From: Saccoglossus kowalevskii
Lineage: Eukaryota > Hemichordata > Enteropneusta > Harrimaniidae
Assembly: GCF_000003605.2 (NCBI RefSeq)
Contig: NW_003144295.1
Location: 17,685-81,684, forward strand
Length of the DNA: 64,000 bases
Direction of reading: 5' to 3'
The position numbers and the translations under genes were made by a program. The notes beneath the pieces were generated by a model. That model saw nothing but the letters and a program-made list of their open reading frames with translations. It was not told the origin of the DNA and made no database searches. The first letter of the stretch is position 1. Each line of letters opens with the position of its first letter. Below are positions 48,606 through 60,780 of this stretch, piece by piece.

Positions 48606-51110
48606 AAATTTCACCTATTATTGACATGATTGAGATACTTAAATGCCTCAATTTGAAAGCACTTCATTTTCTGTGTTTTCCCTGCACTTTTTGAACAAAG
48701 TTAAGTTACATTCCACAGCCGTAAAACTAGTTAAAGGTAAACTCACTACAACAGAAATCGTTTTAATAACAGCCACAACTGAAACGCAATGGGATTAAGG
48801 TAGAGATTATAATATTGACATAGTAAATATTTTAGCTGCATGTTTATATTTCAAAATTCAAATTAGTGTCTGTGATATAGCACGAAGAATTTACAAACCT
48901 ATTGCAATAGAACAATTTAAAATGAATTCATCATGTTACTTCAACGCCTAAATCGTGATTGGCTATCTGCATGTATATTAATATACGCAATTGCAATTAC
49001 AATATATGCGCAGTTTTGCTCGGATATAATTAACACTTTCTCCAATCAAGTAAAATAATATATCGCCATAGTAATAATGTAGTTGCAATTAATTGCATAT
49101 AAAACCACGACCATAAGGTCACACTATTTCATTATTCGGTAATTAATTTTAAAATACCCGCCAACTAAGGTTAGAACATTTCTAAAATTACCTGATAAAG
49201 ATTTATAATTCACACCGAGACAGAATCTCAGACAAGTATGCAATTAATTGTGTTTATTAAAGCTTAGATTTAGCTTGTTTCGGAACAAATTTCTTTTTCG
49301 ACGTGGATTCAATACAGACATTATTATCACCATGGCCTGACCCTGAGCATTTTATTAGGTGGTGACTCAGACCCAATAATATATCAAACAATATGACAGA
49401 TTTGCACGATAAGTCAGCAAATATATTGAATAAATAAAACATGTTTATGTTGGCGGGTATCTGTAACAGACACCGTACCTGAGCCACACTAAATGCTTTA
49501 AAAAATAAATGAGACATGAGTTAAAAGTACTCAGACTTGATGACTGTCCAACTTTCAGTGGCAGAGTTGTGACGCAGGATGAGCGAGTACACGCCCTCTA
49601 TACATCATTTGTTTGTACTTCGTAGTTCTTGAAAGCTTTTTGTCTAAATGACATAAGATACTAAAATTGTACACAATATTAAAAACGTAGATTAGGTAAA
49701 TAAATTTGGTGTCATGAGTTTCAATCATAAAAGCTGCATAACAATACAATAATACAAAAGAGGAAACATAATTTTGCTGTGAATTTGAACAGCTATTAGT
49801 AGAATGGGTTCCTCCAATATTGATCTTCGCATCGCCCGTCTCTTGTACAAGGGGTTTAAAAATAGAACATACACCGAAAAGCAGGAACAAATCTTTAATC
49901 TACTACAGCTTGTAGCTTATTGCAACGTATTCGCTGTATTCTCTATGCAAGGTTGTAATTTCGCGGACGATTTGTCGTCATTTTTTTTTCAAATTGTAAA
50001 CATTTTTATTTTATTTTTTACGTGACGATTGAACATCAGCAGGTGTCGGAGTGTTATAGTTGAATTATTGCATTTTTCGTGATGCTATAGACATTTTTGT
50101 AGAAGATAAGCGGCACAGATGTGAACCGAGTGACCTCACAAATGAACACTGTTAACAGCAACACCGCTATTTGACTTTTATATAAAATGTTCTGCAACTT
50201 CTGAGACAAATCAAAATAATAAGAATTCTACTATAAATTTGCTCATTATGTATTCATAAATAACGCAGACGAAAGCAGAAAGTATTAAAAATGCTGTAGT
50301 TCGCCTAGAAATTGAGCAAACAGAAACGACGACAATCGAAAGATCAAACGAAAACAAACAAATGCAAGTGCGTTCGGAAATCTTCGGGTTAACCTCAGAC
50401 TCTGAGGACAAACGTGTCTCAATAAACCACCAGCAAGGTCTGACGAGGCACTCATCAGGCGTAATCCCAAATTTACACCTACAACAATAGACCTTGCGAG
50501 TCTTTTTTATAGTAGTCTAAGCCAGAATTAAAATATACAGCAATATCCTGCTTTGATGATGCTCATAACAAAAATGGTTGTAAAATCCCAAATTTAAACC
50601 TATTACCGTCATCAATTTTTATTGCACTATGTTTCATCATGTAAAAAAAAGCAAAAAAAAGTGCCCACAAACCTGCAACTATACCTTTAAAAAAGAATAT
50701 CATTTTGCAACGATAGGAATATAATGTATTGTAAGAACAACTGTTGGAGAACATTCATGCAGCACAATTTAAATTTACCATGGAAATTGAAAAATTTTAA
50801 AAACAATATTTGACATTTGAATCTTTATTAACGTGTTACATATGACATCAGCTGTTGAATAAATCAGGACTGAAATTAGCACGGTGTAATCTTTAATATC
50901 TCAAATTATTGTTGTATCACATGCAATAAATTTAAACCAGCAAACATGATGTCACAGCACTGTAATCTTTCATAACCCGATATTAAAAGTATTACAGTAA
51001 TATTTGAAATTAGATTGAATATGGCATTGTAGATTGACGGCGATGATCGATTTTTGGAAAGAGATAGGAGTCACTATAATATTGGTGACAATGGCCTCAC
51101 CTTTGGTACT
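48590..51110 (+). repeat. Decayed tandem duplication, unit B
   Basis: This is the partner of unit A. Matching blocks are at 48600-48800, 49130-49275 and 50535-51110. The part 49280-50530 has no match in unit A and includes a 73-codon plus-strand frame (49804-50025) without recognisable features. Confidence 0.65.
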
Positions 51111-52251
51111 ATTAAAACAATAAATAAGTGTTTAGACAAGGAAACAATTTCTACATAACAAATCGTTTTTCCAATCTTAAAAAGGCCGAATTAATTATTA
51201 TAATTAAATCACCAGACCCGAATGAATCAACCAGAGTATATGTAATTCTTTCACCTGTTATTATTCCATTTGCTCATGTTTTCAATTGTTCAATAAACTA
51301 GAGAATCCCCGATAAATTGCAATAATAGTTTTAATAGTTTTTAATAAACAACTTGTATATATTCTTATCGCTTAGTAGATGCTGGGAACAATCATAAACT
51401 CATTAGTGTTTATGTAAATGATATCATGTTGAAGAAATGTGATACAAATATGCTTAACACAGTTTAAAGATTACATACACGGACTACCAGATTTGATTTA
51501 TATTTATCCTATCCCAAATTGAACCTAGCTTTGATGAATTTCCTAGACCAAAAACAATCTAAAAAGCAAAATATGTGAAAGGTGTTTTGACAGACATAAT
51601 TTAATTAGTCACAGAAATTATATAAAAAACACGCATCACGGGTCTTACAAGAGCGTTTTATTAATGCATAACGGTATAAATCATCAGCCCCACAGTAAGG
51701 TAAGATTTTTAGCTCACAGTTAGACAGAATTTAACACTACACATACAATTGTTCGAACGTGCTACGTGCCCCAGATTTCGCCCCTAATGAATAATTGACC
51801 CCGAGTAAAAGTACAGGGCATTCGTAGACACAGACTAGTTAGTTCTAGTTATTGTACCTTGCTTGGTAATTTATAAGGAATATTATTTCCCTGGCCAGTT
51901 TATTTCTGTGATAGTTTACAAATATTCACGTGAAGAGCATTAATGTTCTCTCGTTGTATCATCACTGTGGTATATGCAGTTTATGTTCATCCCACCCTAA
52001 TTGTGTGTTTATATTGATGATTGATGTAGGCTGCGTTAAGAATTTAAATGTTGCAGGACACCAATTGCCGGAGACGAGTAACCACATCAGGCATAATTTA
52101 TTTTGTACCTATTAAGTAGTTCGTGTGTGGCGTCGCGTGTGTAAGATTAACCACTGTAGGAGCCCATTCAGTGTAAAGCATAATTAAATATAATGTGTTG
52201 GTTTTGTTTTGCTCATATTGGCATTCTATCAGAGAGAGACGCTACAGCAAC
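51111..52251. other. Upstream region of the plus-strand sulfotransferase
   Basis: No separate gene is seen. The last 35 bp before the start codon (ATTCTATCAGAGAGAGACGC and onward) are conserved in front of the duplicated exon at 55.95 kb, so they are likely 5' UTR. Confidence 0.45.
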
Positions 52252-53553
52252 ATGGCAATCCCAACCTGGTCCAAAAAGATAGTATCTATTGTTTTAATCA
52301 TAACGAGTATTCTCTTTGTGGTTGAATATAACAAATCTGTAACAAGAAAATTGATTATAGGTAAGTTGAAGGTATTATTTGTTTCAGTTATATGTGACGT
52401 TCTATAATTCGATGTCTTCATTGCCACTAGAATAATTAAAATTCTACGCCATGCTCCATGGTTGAAGTGGGCATCACAATATTATTTGCATATAAATTAA
52501 ACTTTATAGGCGATAACTAGTTTGTGATTTAGACGTGGTCAGTTATATGGGTAGTTATATCGTCATTATAACAATTGACACATTGCTACTGTGAAAACAA
52601 TTATTGTCTCGAAATATAATTGCAGAGTCTTTAGACAAGGAATATCGCCATGACAGTGTTGTACACCATGAGAAGAAAAATGTAGAACCAGACAAACACC
52701 CTATGGTGAGTTTTATTTAAGATTGATGTATTCGCATGCGCCATATGTCGTGTTGGTAACTTTGTTACCTATTTGTCTCATTGAAATGAAATTAATGTTG
52801 CTGTGTGGCACCTGTTTTAACTAACGCTGTTCTGCACCATGCCTTGCAGAATTCATCAGACACAGAGAAAAAGGATGTTTATAACTGTTGGAAAGCGAGT
52901 GTAAAACGAGTGAAACTAGCTGAGAACGCATGCCGAGATAATAATGTTACATATGTTGAACNNNNNNNNNNNNNNNNNNNNNNNNNNNNNNNNNNNNNNN
53001 NNNNNNNNNNNNNNNNNNNNNNNNNNNNNNNCTGGAAAGACTGGTGTCATTTTACTTTAATAACATACATTACACGGTAAACCAATCCAGCCAAAATAAG
53101 CAATTCGATGATCTCATCAAGAAAATTGGATTACGGAATCACAGCGTGATGGCACGTAATCCAAAGGGAAATGAAATATATAATATAACATTTATAGAAT
53201 TTGTAAAGATGGTCATTCACCACCATTCCTATGGGGAATATATGCCACTCGGTGGACATTTAGTCAAACAATATCGAAGATCATATGTATGTTCATTTAA
53301 GTACGATTTTATCGGTCATTTTGAACATTTAGGCGACGATGCTGCGTGCGTTCTTAAAATTATTGGCCTTGATGGTATTTATCGTTTCCCAGACATCCAT
53401 GCTCAGAAAGGGAATTTGAGATACACAGAAGCACTGGGAAGTTTATCCAAAGATGTTCTTGAAAGTCTTATTGAAGTGTATCGGTTAGATTATGAAATTT
53501 TTGGGTATAGAATTCCTACATTTGAAGAGTTTAAGGTTAATCAGGGAATGTAA
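52252..53553 (+). CDS. Carbohydrate sulfotransferase paralogue, three exons, interrupted by an assembly gap
   Basis: Exons: 52252-52360, 52626-52705, and 52850-53553 with 70 N at 52962-53031. Borders are GT/AG with the same phases (1, 0) as the minus-strand gene. Exon 1 encodes MAIPTWSKKIVSIVLIITSI, a cytoplasmic tail and membrane anchor. Exon 2 is a short hydrophilic stem. After the gap the frame resumes at LERLVSFYFNN, the end of the 3'-phosphate site, and continues through GGHLVKQ and YDFIGHFEHLGDD to YRLDYEIFGYRIPTFEEFKV and the stop. The 5'-phosphosulfate loop and the start of the 3' site are in the gap. Comparison with the copies at 36 and 61 kb implies about 195 bp are missing, not 70. 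Predicted Golgi PAPS-dependent glycan sulfotransferase. The exon structure appears intact elsewhere. Confidence 0.9.
52962..53031. other. Assembly gap of 70 N inside sulfotransferase exon 3
   Basis: The gap removes the PAPS-binding core of the gene. Its length is arbitrary: the corresponding stretch in the 61-kb copy is about 195 bp. Confidence 0.95.
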
Positions 53554-55950
53554 TACGTTAAGCTGTCGTATTGTATTTTTTAACGACTGAGGCATTTAAA
53601 GACAAAAAAGAAAACATATATGTAAGATGGGCATTTATAGCCTTTTCCTGTTACGACATGTGATCGAACTTTGATTCACGACCTGATAAAGTTTGTAATT
53701 ATTTCATCCTATAATCAGAATAAGTTGTGTGAAAAGCAAGCTGTTGGCGGTGATTAAATGATGTTGTGAAACAGTTGCTCTGGGTTCAATGATTGTTTTT
53801 GGTTGTTTAATAGGTTAATACAATGGCGTTTGACTCTAATTATTGAATTTGGTATGTTGGCAGGTTTCTATCTCAACCCATATTAGTATTATAAATTGAT
53901 GACAAATGGTTTTTTGAAGGTTATTAGGTTTTTCTTCTCTTTTTTTACTGAAATGTCAGTACCATTGTTATTGACGTTCATTACTATTAAGGAAGTTTTT
54001 TTTATATATTTTCATTTCCCTATTTTTCAGTTTCATTTTCATTCTTTGTGGTAAATGCATGTTTTACTTCTAGTTTATTTCTAGTTCATGTTTTACTTTA
54101 AGTTTATACGCATTAAAATGCTTGAAATGTGCCACACAAACGTCACTTCAGTTCTCATACCAAGATAAGTCATGCTGTAACTTTATAATAATCTATCTTG
54201 ACTTTAAAAAAGTAGCTGTTTGTCAGTTGTCGGCTCTAAATAACATTGAAGCCCAAACACAATTATCTGTATTTATTGCCTAACTACTGTACAACATATA
54301 ATATTTTCTACCATTGTGAAGTAATTGTTACTTGTTGCGGTGTTTATTTATTGTTGTATGAATCAACGAGTCTTGTAAATTTGAAGCAATTTACATTTGA
54401 GTCGAATAATAAAATAATTTTTGGGCGCCACAAACAACACAGCATGGCATGACTATTAACACGAGATAGACACAGAAGAACCGACATACAATTACATAAT
54501 CTATGATTCTATATTCTGCAACAACGAAAGACTATAATTACTCAAGGCCAGAACTGAGTGTCTACAGCATAAGATATTACGATACACATGTCGTCGACTT
54601 GTTTTTTCGGAGCTAGACTGCCTAAGTAATTGTAAATAAATAAATAATAATGTTAAAACATTATTTCGTATAAATGAACAATAATAATCAAAATGTCTTT
54701 ATAGTTCTTAATTATCAAAAATACTTATCAAACTACATATGTCTCAACTTCGGAAGCAATATATGGTAAATGGCCCGAAAATGGGCATTTTGCAACAACA
54801 GTTTGGCGACCATATAATTTTGTATCCCCATTTAGTTAACTGAGCATAAAATAAAAACATAGTTGTTAACATCTAGGAAATCTGATCATTTGTTTTAATG
54901 GCAGCCAATTACACTATAAATTATCGGAGCACTTTCATGGATTTCATTGAAACACACTTTTTCAATTGAAAGCACGCTCCTCAAATTTGAAACATGAGCA
55001 TTATATTATATTATATTATATTACATGTGTGTTTTCTATTAAACAACATTATTAGGCATAATGTAACACACACAAATACAGTTTTCACAATAATAAATAA
55101 TTTACGGATACATAAATGTGGGTGAAAGGTATTGGGAACACTTTATTCCTATAAATTATTCGTTATTGATTCGTTGTATTTTCGCTTTGAGTCACATTAT
55201 TGTTGTATTCTTTTGAAATTACATGTAATCCCATGATAAACTCACACAACCTTGACTGCTTCAAGCCATTTAACTATTCGAGGGTATTAGTACAACATGT
55301 ACTAACGTAAGGATGAACACACTTCGAAAGTAAATACAGTCAGAGTTTATTTACATGGTGTGAATCCTTGACTGTCTATATAAACTGTGACTCAATGTAA
55401 TTCTTCAGTTTTTTCTACCTAACGCTCTATGACGTCGTATTCCTGAATAAAGAGTATTCTTTGCTGTAGAATACTGTCTCATTGTCACTCTGTCTCGTAA
55501 CTGTGTAGTGTATATACACTAACAGACTCGTTATAATACGAATCATGCCTTCTATTGTGATATCCAACCACAACTATAATCTGGGACTCAAATTGCCGAT
55601 TCGTACATAAACATTATGGTATATGCCATTGACCTAATTAGACGACTACCTGAGGTGACTTAATTCAATCCATAATGAGATAGTCATGACATTACCTGAA
55701 GGAAATGGTTTTACGGCTTATTATTTCACTGCTTTATTAAGTTCATACTTCATTAGTTAGAAACATGTCAGTACCAATCCCAAGCACCAGCTCATGGGAG
55801 AATTAATTGTTTGTACTCTTATATCGCTCTATTAAGTACAACTGGAAATCGAGGTATGTGGCGACGTACCTCGTGATGGAGTTTGATTTCCCGCAGTTGG
55901 TGAACGGAAGTCGAATCTTGACATTCTATCATGGAGAGACTCTCTAGCTA
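53554..55950. other. 3' flank of the sulfotransferase; duplicated with 61.4-61.96 kb
   Basis: No gene is seen. Islands such as AGTTGTGTG, CGCATTAAA followed by TGCTTGAA, and TAGACACAGAAGA followed by ATCTATGATTCTATAT recur in order after the pseudogene copy (61400-61960), so this flank was part of the duplicated unit. From about 55735 (CATTAGTTAG, TCCCAAGCACC) the next unit begins. Confidence 0.55.
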
Positions 55951-55951
55951 C

Positions 55952-56059
55952 ATGGCTAACGCAACATGATCCACAAAATAACAGCTATTGTGTTAATTAT
56001 AATGAATATACGGTTTGTGGTTGAATATAACAAATCTATAACAAGACAATTTAATATAG
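55952..56059 (+). pseudogene. Duplicated sulfotransferase exon 1 with a shifted start
   Basis: This exon and its 5' flank match exon 1 at 52252-52360, including GTGGTTGAATATAACAAATC and the GTAAGT donor. The ancestral ATG (55952) now meets TGA after five codons. A second ATG at 55966 opens the original frame and gives MIHKITAIVLIIMNIRFVVE through the donor in the correct phase 1. It could therefore still serve as a first exon encoding a membrane anchor, for the broken copy at 60.8 kb or for some other downstream exon. No exon 2 copy is visible before 60.7 kb. Confidence 0.6.
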
Positions 56060-57890
56060 GTAAGTCGGAAGTTGGAAGGTATTATTTTTTTTAGTTATTT
56101 GTGACGTTCTATAATTTGATGTCTCTTTTGTCACTAGACTAATTCAAATTCTACGTTGTTCTCTATGGTTGAAATGAACACTTAAACTTTATTGATGATA
56201 ACTACAAAATGTGATAATTCCAGAATCCAGAATGACAGATATATAATGATAGTATTTTTGAGAAAACAAACATAATCCTAAACTGTTATGAACATATAAG
56301 TCGCCCTTGCCATTTTCGTTCCCTCGTTTTGTTTCAAAGTATAAATTGTGTATGGGCCGAAGAACGGTTTCATACTGCGTTATTTATATGGAATGACTTA
56401 CCACTCATTAGAAAGAGCAGTGATGCATAACGAATACATGCTCCTAACATTCATGAAGTATTCACACGTGTAACACCGATCACACCTTAAGCTGAACCAA
56501 GTAGCTAAACACCCTGTAGTTATTTTATTGTCTAAGCAATATAATGTTCTCTCACTGTTCCATATGTTCTATCTTTGATTCAAAAAATTAACACTCAAGT
56601 TCGCCAGTTAAAGTACATCAGCACGACTTCCGGTATAGTAGTAGCTCGTATTCTTGGTAAACATGGACCGAGGTGCGTGGTCTTGGTAAAGCTGGTTGTA
56701 CAGTATCCCTGGAGAAATGTCACTCGTTCTTAACACGTTTAGACTCCAATAAATGTCAACAGTAAATCCAATATAGGCGTGACGTCACAAAAGTTATTAT
56801 TGTCAACAATTATGAGAACCAAACGTATATTATCATGACTTCGGATTAAAAATTCGAAAATTATGCCTTTAATGTTAAATGTGTTTTAATGTCGGGAATA
56901 ATCGTAGTGACACACAACATAAATCCGAAACCATTAGAAATTTTTTTGGCAATTCAGGCTAAACTGCACATAGTCATTATGTAGCTCCATGGTGATTTCT
57001 GAAACGGACAGTAAAATAGTCGAATATCTGTCGAATTTGAATTAGTAAAGTTCCGACCACTACGATACATGGAGTTGATCGGTATTATCCACGGCTAGAG
57101 TCAACTTTGCTCCACGGATTAGCTCGCTTTGACCTGAAGAGCATCGTGAAGATGATGATAGATCGCCATCTTAGATGTTTTCCATTCCTTCTTCATAGAG
57201 TGGCCCTAGCATGTTTTGTGTCACTTGGTTCGTAGTTCAGCTCGGCACTAACAAAATCACAAAGGTCACATCTAGCATTTACATATACATGACGGACTGA
57301 AGGTCTAAAATAAGATACTTCATACCCAAATTGTTGATGTTGATAAAAACCGCATCAGGACAACAATTCCACGATAAGGATAGAACAATAAAAACCTATA
57401 AAAACCTCACAATTATACATCACAAACAACCTCATTCAATTTTCACGTTCACCATTTATCTATCACACTTAATGATCTATCCTATTGGAAAGTTGGCTCA
57501 GGCCATTCTGATCAGAAACGTACATATCCCAATGTATTACCTAATTTCGTTAACTAGACATTCTAACCCAGTATCAGAGTCTCAGGTAAATCGTTCATGT
57601 TTCAATAGAAATAGTAGAAATAATGATTGTCCTTCCAGGAACATCCTAAAGATTGCAATGGGGCTCAATACAGCATAAAGACTGACAACACACTGGTAAT
57701 GAACGTAATACTACGGACAAACTTACTGTATTGACAGTATTCTGAAATGACATGCAACATGCAACATGACATGCAACTTAACTACTATATGCTGCTACAT
57801 CAGAATCAGAATAATTATTCACAAGGCGTCACGCTCATTTCCCTCATGTCATGAAACACGACAATTAGTCACACTTCCTTAGAACCTAAA
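56060..57890. other. Intron-like spacer, no gene recognised
   Basis: The first 130 bp still resemble intron 1 of the 52-kb gene (GTTATT, GTGACGTTCTATAAT, GATGTCT). The rest has no match in the window. The 115-codon plus frame at 57331-57678 has no recognisable features. Confidence 0.4.
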
Positions 57891-58500
57891 TAGGGGCTAT
57901 ATCTGGCTAAATTCCTGATGTTGATCCACCAGTAGTCATAACCCTCCCATCTATCGGTGATCTTAACTTTTTCTTGGAGATTCACATCATAACACAGTCA
58001 CCCTCCTCAAACATTACTTCTTGAACATTCTTGTCATACTGAGACTCGTCGTACTGAGTCAGATTGTTTTTCATTGCAAGCTTTTGAGAATACTCAACGC
58101 ATTCCTTCAGATCTTGAACATTTTTCGTTATAGATCCACCAGGTATATTGTCTTAGGGTTTTAGTCAAAAAATCAGTTCTTCGATGATGTTTGATCCAAA
58201 ACTTTTGTCCTTGGTCTTAGTGTATTCTCGCTGGACATCTATAAAACCTTCATACAGATGTTATAGTGTTGTTATTGTGGTCTGGATTAGTATCATCATG
58301 GCGAATTTGGTTGAATAATTGATGCTAACCAATATGTCATTAACACCTCCCCTTGCTTCTTCAAGTGATAGAAAATCCATTGCCGCCAATTCCAGCTGTT
58401 GCGATATCATAATTGATACCACTTAAACTTTGCTCTTTGCGCCAACTGGATCATTTCTCCGGTAACATCTGGGGCACATATTCATATGATGATTTACATC
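57890..58500 (-). mobile_element. Fossil fragment of a Ty3/gypsy-type LTR retrotransposon (integrase region)
   Basis: On the minus strand, short stretches in order resemble the integrase core and the region just after it in Ty3/gypsy elements, for example MDFLSLEEARGGVNDILVS. It is broken in many places, no long terminal repeats or other parts are visible, and it looks old. It lies between the duplicated sulfotransferase exon and the SGNH hydrolase gene. Confidence 0.55.
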
Positions 58501-59184
58501 ATCAACTATTTTCAGTATGGGATTGTGGTATATTTGAAAAATACAAGCAACCATGCTAGTGAAAATAACTGGTTTTACCGTACTATTGGGACTTACCTTC
58601 ATTAATGTGTTTGTATAAACTGCTTCCTGGATAACATAACTAAATGCCGGGTATACATTAGACGATGAATTAAGTTAAAGAAAACCCCATAATTTGAACA
58701 CTGCATGAGATGTATCTTATTAGACAACACGTGTTTGCAAGAGGTAAAATACAATTGAATAGCAATGGATCAGAATTATGTAATATGACTCGTGTTTTCA
58801 ATTAAATACGTCATATTACATTGTTAACGTAATCCCTATTTGTATATCGGCATTAATATTGTTTATACTTCGACTTAGAATAGTTGGTCACATGCTGGTG
58901 GCATATGGAGGTAAGCAAATAAATAAATGCATTTGGAGTATTCACCAATATAACATCATCTTTACCAATGCCGCGATACGGGTAAGAAATGTTATAATAT
59001 ATTAATTCCACAACAGAGGAACAAATTTAAATTTTTTTTTAGATTACATTGAATGTAGGATATACTTTTTTATTGCCTTTCCTCATTTCTACGTCTATTT
59101 GCAGGTGAATTTGAATGCTAGGATAAGCTTTAGAACTCAGAATTAACCTTTCACAGAATTAACGTTCCTGCTTGTGAGCAAATA
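58501..59184. other. Upstream region of the SGNH hydrolase gene
   Basis: AT-rich. It presumably holds the promoter or a 5'-UTR exon. No TATA box at a convincing distance and no further coding exon is seen. Confidence 0.4.
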
Positions 59185-60567
59185 ATGGCAAGGACGCTGC
59201 AGCACGTTATTACTGTCATGGTAACCACTTCCTGCTTAGTTATATTCATCACATCATATTCAAATTTAGTTCAATTTAACCTCAAAGAATTTCAACAAAA
59301 CACGACGATAAATATATACTCGCGTAAGTCTCTGCACCCAAAGGGCATCTTGAAAAGATTGGACAAGTTATCGGTGAGGCTGAACCAACTCTGTGGCACG
59401 TTGAACATGACAAGCGACATGGTGTCGGCAGGATTTGCACATAATGGATCAATGCGTAGACTACATAATATATTAAATGACGTATTATCGCAAAATCGGT
59501 CTCTTAAAATTGGTATAATAGGAGGATCTATTTCGGCAGGTGGCGGTCTCGGGGGAGAAGAGTTTATTTATTCCAGTATACTGGAAGATTTGCTGTGTCC
59601 TGTATTGAATGGCCGTATTGAAATACATAACGCAGCAATAGGTGCAGCAGATAGCAGTTACTATAGATATTGTTTAAAAGCACACCTCAACGCATCAGAT
59701 ATGGATATTATTGTATGGGAATTAGCTCTCAATGATTACCTTGTAAACATTGGGCCTGATTTCCAAGAAGATTTGACAAGGCAAATCTTAGAATTACCAC
59801 AGCAACCGCAGCTATTTTATGTTAATTTTGTCCATCGAATACTATTTACCACACCACGTCCATGCAGGGTCCTTGAAAAAGCTGGAAGCGATCCACTGTC
59901 TGTCCATTATGAAATACCGTCTGTAAGTTTGCCCAATGCGTTGTGCACATTGCTGAGACAAGGCCGAAAGGATGTACTATTAGGCAATGACAACAATCAT
60001 CCAGGTCGCATGCCACACAAAATAGCTGCGATATTACTTATTCATTTAATAGAAAGTGGTTTTCAAAGTATTTTATCATCAGAACAAATCTATGGTATTG
60101 AAAAACTTCCTCTTCCACTCTTCAATGAATCACACACACTATTCCCACAATGCTGGTCGTCACTAAAAACAAAAGAAGGCAATTATCATCCTTTGACACC
60201 ACTTCGATATGATAAAGGTTGGGCGGTGATGGAACCAATAACTGAGGGTGAGGAAAGCAGAATAGACAGCAAAACATTCTGGGGGTGTAAGAGTGAACGG
60301 GAAACCATAGTATTTCCTATAAACATTGAACCAATTATAAATGTAACAGTATTCAATGTGCATGTCGCGATGCTAGGCTGCATAGAATGTGGTCGTGCTA
60401 GAATTTCCGTTGATGCTATGAAATACACCGAAATCAATGCTTACTGGGAATGGAACGTTCCAAGAATTTTCCATATTACAGCTAACGTGGGGCCAGGGAT
60501 GCATAATGTGACAATAACCAGTGTTTCGAATCAACTTATACGACTGATTGCTGTTATGGCTGGATAG
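59185..60567 (+). CDS. Type II membrane SGNH/GDSL hydrolase-like protein, 460 aa, intronless
   Basis: A single open frame with one membrane segment near the N-terminus (about residues 8-25, VITVMVTTSCLVIFITS) and no cleavable signal, so a Golgi or plasma-membrane type II topology is likely. The SGNH blocks are complete: block I GIIGGSISAGG with Ser115, block II NAAIGAADSS with Gly153, block III WELALNDY with Asn183, and block V DNNHPG with Asp269 and His272 as the catalytic pair. A C-terminal region (about 330-460) looks beta-rich and may form an accessory domain. There are several N-glycosylation sites (NTT, NMT, NRS, NAS, NES, NVT). SGNH enzymes are esterases, including polysaccharide O-acetyl esterases and transferases; the substrate here is unknown. 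It stands between exon 1 and exon 3 of a broken sulfotransferase copy on the same strand, which suggests insertion or nesting. Fold assignment is strong, function open. Confidence 0.85.
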   Translation: MARTLQHVITVMVTTSCLVIFITSYSNLVQFNLKEFQQNTTINIYSRKSLHPKGILKRLDKLSVRLNQLCGTLNMTSDMVSAGFAHNGSMRRLHNILNDVLSQNRSLKIGIIGGSISAGGGLGGEEFIYSSILEDLLCPVLNGRIEIHNAAIGAADSSYYRYCLKAHLNASDMDIIVWELALNDYLVNIGPDFQEDLTRQILELPQQPQLFYVNFVHRILFTTPRPCRVLEKAGSDPLSVHYEIPSVSLPNALCTLLRQGRKDVLLGNDNNHPGRMPHKIAAILLIHLIESGFQSILSSEQIYGIEKLPLPLFNESHTLFPQCWSSLKTKEGNYHPLTPLRYDKGWAVMEPITEGEESRIDSKTFWGCKSERETIVFPINIEPIINVTVFNVHVAMLGCIECGRARISVDAMKYTEINAYWEWNVPRIFHITANVGPGMHNVTITSVSNQLIRLIAVMAG

Positions 60568-60780
60568 ATATGATTTTGGGAAGAGGATATGTTTAATATA
60601 CAATATCGTGAGTTTTTTGTTAAACAAAAACTGGATTAAAATAATCATACAACGAATATAATAATGGATTAGTGCTCCGATTAGGAATTTCGTCTCGAGA
60701 ATGGATAAGGTCCCTAACACCTATTGTTGACTTGATGTTTGGTGAAAAACAATGATTTATATTGAGTATTCAATTGTAGA

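Noticed and set aside
57331-57678. 115-codon plus-strand frame
   Set aside because: No recognisable features; it lies in a decayed repeat-rich spacer.
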